This document shows positions 61,376 through 64,000 of a stretch of 64,000 nucleotides of DNA, in pieces. The position numbers and the translations under genes were made by a program. The notes beneath the pieces were generated by a model. That model made no database searches and was not told the origin of the DNA. It worked only from the letters and a program-made list of their open reading frames with translations. The stretch's first letter is position 1; the number at the start of each line of letters is the position of its first letter. The stretch is from NCBI RefSeq assembly GCF_002979475.1, contig NZ_PCOY01000011.1, forward strand, positions 38,418 to 102,417, read 5' to 3'. The stretch is from Microbacterium sp. MYb62. Lineage in GTDB: Bacteria; Actinomycetota; Actinomycetes; Actinomycetales; Microbacteriaceae.

Positions 61376-61969
61376 ATGCAGGTCGTCCTGGCGACGCACA
61401 ACCCGCACAAGGTCGCGGAGTTCCAGCAGATCGTCGCGCTGGCGCGTCCCGACCTCGAGATCATCGGGTACGACGGGCCCGAGCCGGTGGAAGACGGCGT
61501 GACGTTCGCCGAGAACGCCCTCCTCAAGGCGCGTGCCGCTGCCGCACACACCGGACTCGCCGCCCTCGCGGACGACTCGGGCATCTGCGTCGACGTGCTC
61601 GGCGGCTCGCCCGGCGTGTTCTCGGCCTACTGGGCCGGACAGAAGAAGGACGCCGCGGCCAACCTCGAGCTGCTGCTGGATCAGTTGCGCGACATCGCCG
61701 ACCCGCATCGGGCCGCGCATTTCACCTCGACGATCGCCCTCGTCCTGCCAGACGGCCGGGAGCAGGTCGTGGAGGGGCTCTGGCCGGGGCGCTTGGCCCA
61801 TGCCGCCTCCGGTGCGGGGGGCTTCGGGTACGACCCGATCTTCCTCCCGGACGGTCAGCCCGCAGGAGAGGAGCGGTCGGTCGGGGAGTTCAGCGCCGAG
61901 GAGAAGCAGGCGCAGTCGCACCGTGCCCGTGCCTTCGCCGAGCTGGTTCCGCTGCTCGCCGGACTCTGA
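61376..61969 (+). CDS. rdgB: RdgB/HAM1-type non-canonical purine NTP pyrophosphatase
   Basis: 197 residues. It removes dITP/XTP from the nucleotide pool. Family motifs: VVLATHNPHKVAEF (T-x-N-x-x-K), ENALLKARAAA, ALADDSGICVDVLGGSPGVFSAYWAG (Asp-Asp-Ser-Gly site) and FGYDPIFLPDG, ending SHRARAF. It is the last gene of murI-rph-rdgB, starting one nucleotide after the rph stop. Confidence 0.95.
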   Translation: MQVVLATHNPHKVAEFQQIVALARPDLEIIGYDGPEPVEDGVTFAENALLKARAAAAHTGLAALADDSGICVDVLGGSPGVFSAYWAGQKKDAAANLELLLDQLRDIADPHRAAHFTSTIALVLPDGREQVVEGLWPGRLAHAASGAGGFGYDPIFLPDGQPAGEERSVGEFSAEEKQAQSHRARAFAELVPLLAGL

Positions 61970-62060
61970 GCCGAGGTGCGGAGAGAAACCGCTGCTGAAG
62001 CTGAGAATCGTTACCCTTCCCGACTAGCCGGAACACGCCTCCCGGCCCGGCATCCCGGTC

Positions 62061-62066
62061 TAGCCT
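62061..62066 (+). promoter_or_regulatory. Leaderless -10 box for the CDF transporter
   Basis: TAGCCT, 6 nt before the ATG at 62073. Confidence 0.6.
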
Positions 62067-62072
62067 GGGGGC

Positions 62073-62993
62073 ATGCACGATCACGCACCCGACCCCGGCG
62101 GCATCCGTTCGGCCAGCAGCAGACGCCTGCTGACGATCTCGCTGTCACTGACCGCGACCGTGATGGTCGTGCAGGTCGTGGGGGCCGTTCTCACCGGGTC
62201 GCTCGCGCTGCTCGCCGACGCCGCGCACATGTTCACCGACGCCTCGGCGCTCGTGATCGCCCTGATCGCCGCGACTGTCGCCGCACGCCCGGCCGATGAC
62301 CGGCGCACCTTCGGGTACCAGCGGGCCGAGGTCTTCGGCGCGCTGATCAACGCCGTCATCCTGATCGCCCTCGCGACCTGGGTCGCGATCGAGGGCATCG
62401 GGCGACTCATCGACCCGGGAGAGGTCGAGGTCGCCGGCGGACTCATGCTCGTCGTCGCGGTCGTGGGGCTGCTCGCGAACGCCGTGTCGATGTGGCTGCT
62501 GAGTCGCGCGCAGCGGACCAGCATCAACGTGCGCGGTGCCTACCTCGAGGTCATGGGCGACCTGATCGGATCGGCAGCGGTGATCGTGGCCGCGATCGTG
62601 ATCCTCGTGACCGGATGGATGCCGGCGGATGCGATCGCGTCGCTGTTCATCGCGGCGATGATCATCCCGCGGGCGATCGCGCTCCTGCGCGAGGTGTTCT
62701 CCGTGCTCGCCGAGTCGGCGCCGAAGGGGACGGCCGTGAGCGAGATCCGCACGCATCTGCTCGGCTACGAGGGAGTCGTGGGGGTGCACGACGTGCACGT
62801 GTGGCAGCTGACCCGCGGAGCTCCCGTCTTCACGGCCCATGTGAGCATCGAGCCGGCGCTGTTCGCGGACGGACGATCGACGCAACTGCTCACCGAGATG
62901 CAGTCGTGCCTCGCGGATCACTTCGACGTGGAGCACTCCACGTTCCAGATCGAGCCGGCGGAGCAGTCGGACTGCGAACCGCACCACGCCTGA
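62073..62993 (+). CDS. Cation diffusion facilitator family metal transporter
   Basis: 306 residues, six membrane helices and a cytoplasmic C-terminal domain. Proton-coupled efflux of Zn or related divalent metals is expected. Helix 2 has the metal site HMFTDAS (HxxxD). Helix 5 reads EVMGDLIGS, where the first ligand is Glu instead of the His seen in CzcD-type Zn transporters, which could alter metal choice. The His-containing N-terminus (MHDHAPD) and the C-terminus (CEPHHA) are possible metal sensors. Start supported by the -10 box 6 nt upstream. Confidence 0.92.
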   Translation: MHDHAPDPGGIRSASSRRLLTISLSLTATVMVVQVVGAVLTGSLALLADAAHMFTDASALVIALIAATVAARPADDRRTFGYQRAEVFGALINAVILIALATWVAIEGIGRLIDPGEVEVAGGLMLVVAVVGLLANAVSMWLLSRAQRTSINVRGAYLEVMGDLIGSAAVIVAAIVILVTGWMPADAIASLFIAAMIIPRAIALLREVFSVLAESAPKGTAVSEIRTHLLGYEGVVGVHDVHVWQLTRGAPVFTAHVSIEPALFADGRSTQLLTEMQSCLADHFDVEHSTFQIEPAEQSDCEPHHA

Positions 62994-63005
62994 TCGCGCG
63001 GAAGG

Positions 63006-64000
63006 TCAGGACTCGACGACGATCTCGTCCGGGCGCTTGTCCGGGCGCAGTCCTCGCCACCGGGCATGGCGGAGCACACCGTCGGGCGTCCAGTTCGCGA
63101 ATTCGACCTCCCCGACGACCTCCGGACGCACCCAGAGCGCATCGGATGCATCGAGGACGGGGACCCCGTCGAGCGGCGCGGCGTCGATGCGCAGGGGCTC
63201 GAGCCGTGTGAGCAGGTCCCGCAGGATGCGGTCGGTGAATCCGGTGCCCACGCGGCCGACGTAGCGGAGTCGGCGCCGATCCGGCTCCGGCACCGCCAGC
63301 AGCAGGGAGCCGAGGGTGCTCTCACGGTCGCCCTTGCCCGGCCGGATCCCCACCACCACGACCTCCTGCATCCGCGTGTGCTTGAGCTTCAACCATGAGG
63401 GGGAGCGCTGCCCCGGGCGGTACCGCGACCGAGGGTCCTTGACGACGACGCCCTCCAACCCGAACTCCCGGCTGGCGGCGAGGGCCGCATCGACGTCGTC
63501 GAACACCGGGGGGATCTGCACCGGCGCATCGAGGTCGGCGATCACATCCTCGAGCAGTGTCCGTCGTTCCCTCAGCGGCAGGCCGGTGAGGTCGTGGCCG
63601 TCGAGGCGCAGCAGGTCGAACAGCATGTACACCACCGGGGTGCGCACGACCTCGCGCTCGATCTCCCTCGGGCGCGTGAGGTGCATGCGGTTCTGCAGCA
63701 GGGAGAAGCTGGGGCGGCCGTGCACGTCGAACGCGACGATCTCCCCATCGACGATGGCATCCGCGACGGGGAGGAAGGGCGCACCGTCGGCGGTGAGTTC
63801 GGGGTAGCGGGCCGTGATGTCGGTGCCGCGGCGTGCGTGCAGCAGCATCCGACCCTCCGCCCAGGTCCCGATCGCCCGGATGCCGTCCCACTTCACCTCG
63901 ACCCATGAGGGCTCGCTCAGGGCACGCGCGACGCCCGCGGTGCCGTTCTCGGCCAGCATCGGTGCGAGCGAGGTCGTGCGCACCCCGGTGGTGTACATGC
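63006..64000 (-). CDS. ligD: ATP-dependent DNA ligase domain, probably the C-terminal part of LigD (5' end outside window)
   Basis: At least 331 codons; the frame is open to the window edge, and the ATG at 63998 need not be the true start. Adenylation motif I EVKWDGIRA has Lys36 counted from that ATG. Further motifs are DGEIVAFD (motif III), EGVVVKDPRSRY (IV) and SWLKLKH (V). The OB-fold end is GRVGTGFTDRILRDL and HARWRGLRPDKRPDEIV. This is the ligase module of bacterial NHEJ LigD, which usually carries polymerase and nuclease modules too. LigC-like free-standing ligases are the alternative. No ku gene is seen in the window. Confidence 0.8.
   Translation of the reverse strand, partial: MYTTGVRTTSLAPMLAENGTAGVARALSEPSWVEVKWDGIRAIGTWAEGRMLLHARRGTDITARYPELTADGAPFLPVADAIVDGEIVAFDVHGRPSFSLLQNRMHLTRPREIEREVVRTPVVYMLFDLLRLDGHDLTGLPLRERRTLLEDVIADLDAPVQIPPVFDDVDAALAASREFGLEGVVVKDPRSRYRPGQRSPSWLKLKHTRMQEVVVVGIRPGKGDRESTLGSLLLAVPEPDRRRLRYVGRVGTGFTDRILRDLLTRLEPLRIDAAPLDGVPVLDASDALWVRPEVVGEVEFANWTPDGVLRHARWRGLRPDKRPDEIVVES

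Noticed and set aside
61994..62025. GAGAATCGTTACC-type sequence before the CDF transporter as a Zur/metal-regulator box
   Set aside because: Symmetry is poor and only one half resembles known actinobacterial Zur sites. It is not reliable enough to list.

Overview
The window looks like chromosomal DNA of a high-GC actinobacterium. The family Microbacteriaceae, probably Microbacterium or a close relative, is the best guess. This rests on strongly GC-biased third codon positions, the accA3/maf/accE/accD5 set, a four-gene sdhCDAB operon, a cysteine-less LpdA-type flavoprotein, a DUF3039 protein, and about twenty genes whose start codon lies 6-8 nt after a TANNNT -10 box (leaderless transcripts). 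The genus is an inference. No rRNA, tRNA, CRISPR array, insertion sequence or prophage gene was seen, and no stretch longer than 300 bases lacks a gene.

Layout. 1-2747: end of an idonate/gluconate catabolic operon (SDR gluconate 5-dehydrogenase, FAH-family protein, idonate-type dehydrogenase, gluconokinase). 2767-6218: a 41-residue membrane protein, ribosomal protein L25, peptidyl-tRNA hydrolase, a proline-rich membrane protein and TrpRS. 6263-10316: a SRPBCC/DUF4166/DUF4166 trio, exonuclease III and a YihY/BrkB membrane protein. 10424-13921: sdhCDAB, divergent from a mannose-1-phosphate guanylyltransferase (14103-15218). 15379-25538: a nucleoside uptake and salvage locus (BMP lipoprotein, ABC ATPase, two permeases, cytidine deaminase, thymidine phosphorylase, adenosine deaminase) followed by a polysaccharide deacetylase and a PfkB kinase. 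25542-29499: an alpha/beta hydrolase and a tightly coupled FMO/BASS-transporter/epimerase operon. 29586-35079: a six-gene mannitol PTS operon that carries its own EI and HPr and has 4-nt overlaps at every junction; its likely PRD-type activator is divergent (35247-37169). 37179-39945: a second HPr, a phosphohexomutase and purine nucleoside phosphorylase. 40003-42506: LpdA-like flavoprotein and a PH-like membrane protein.

42559-53670 holds the acyl-CoA carboxylase cluster (accD5, accE, maf, accA3 on the minus strand). It is split by plus-strand genes: an RNA methyltransferase, a response regulator/histidine kinase/third membrane protein set, and a ROK regulator. 53749-58056 holds a nucleotidyltransferase and an ABC exporter whose ATPase carries a very long histone-H1-like Lys/Ala tail. 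The end of the window has DUF3039, pncB, murI, rph, an RdgB-type pyrophosphatase, a CDF metal transporter and a DNA ligase domain cut by the window edge.

Most striking: the Lys/Ala-tailed ABC ATPase (54692-56515); the six-gene PTS operon; the RR/HK/degenerate-kinase-like trio; and the divergent maf/trmA-family pair, whose start codons lie 23 bp apart with overlapping -10 boxes.
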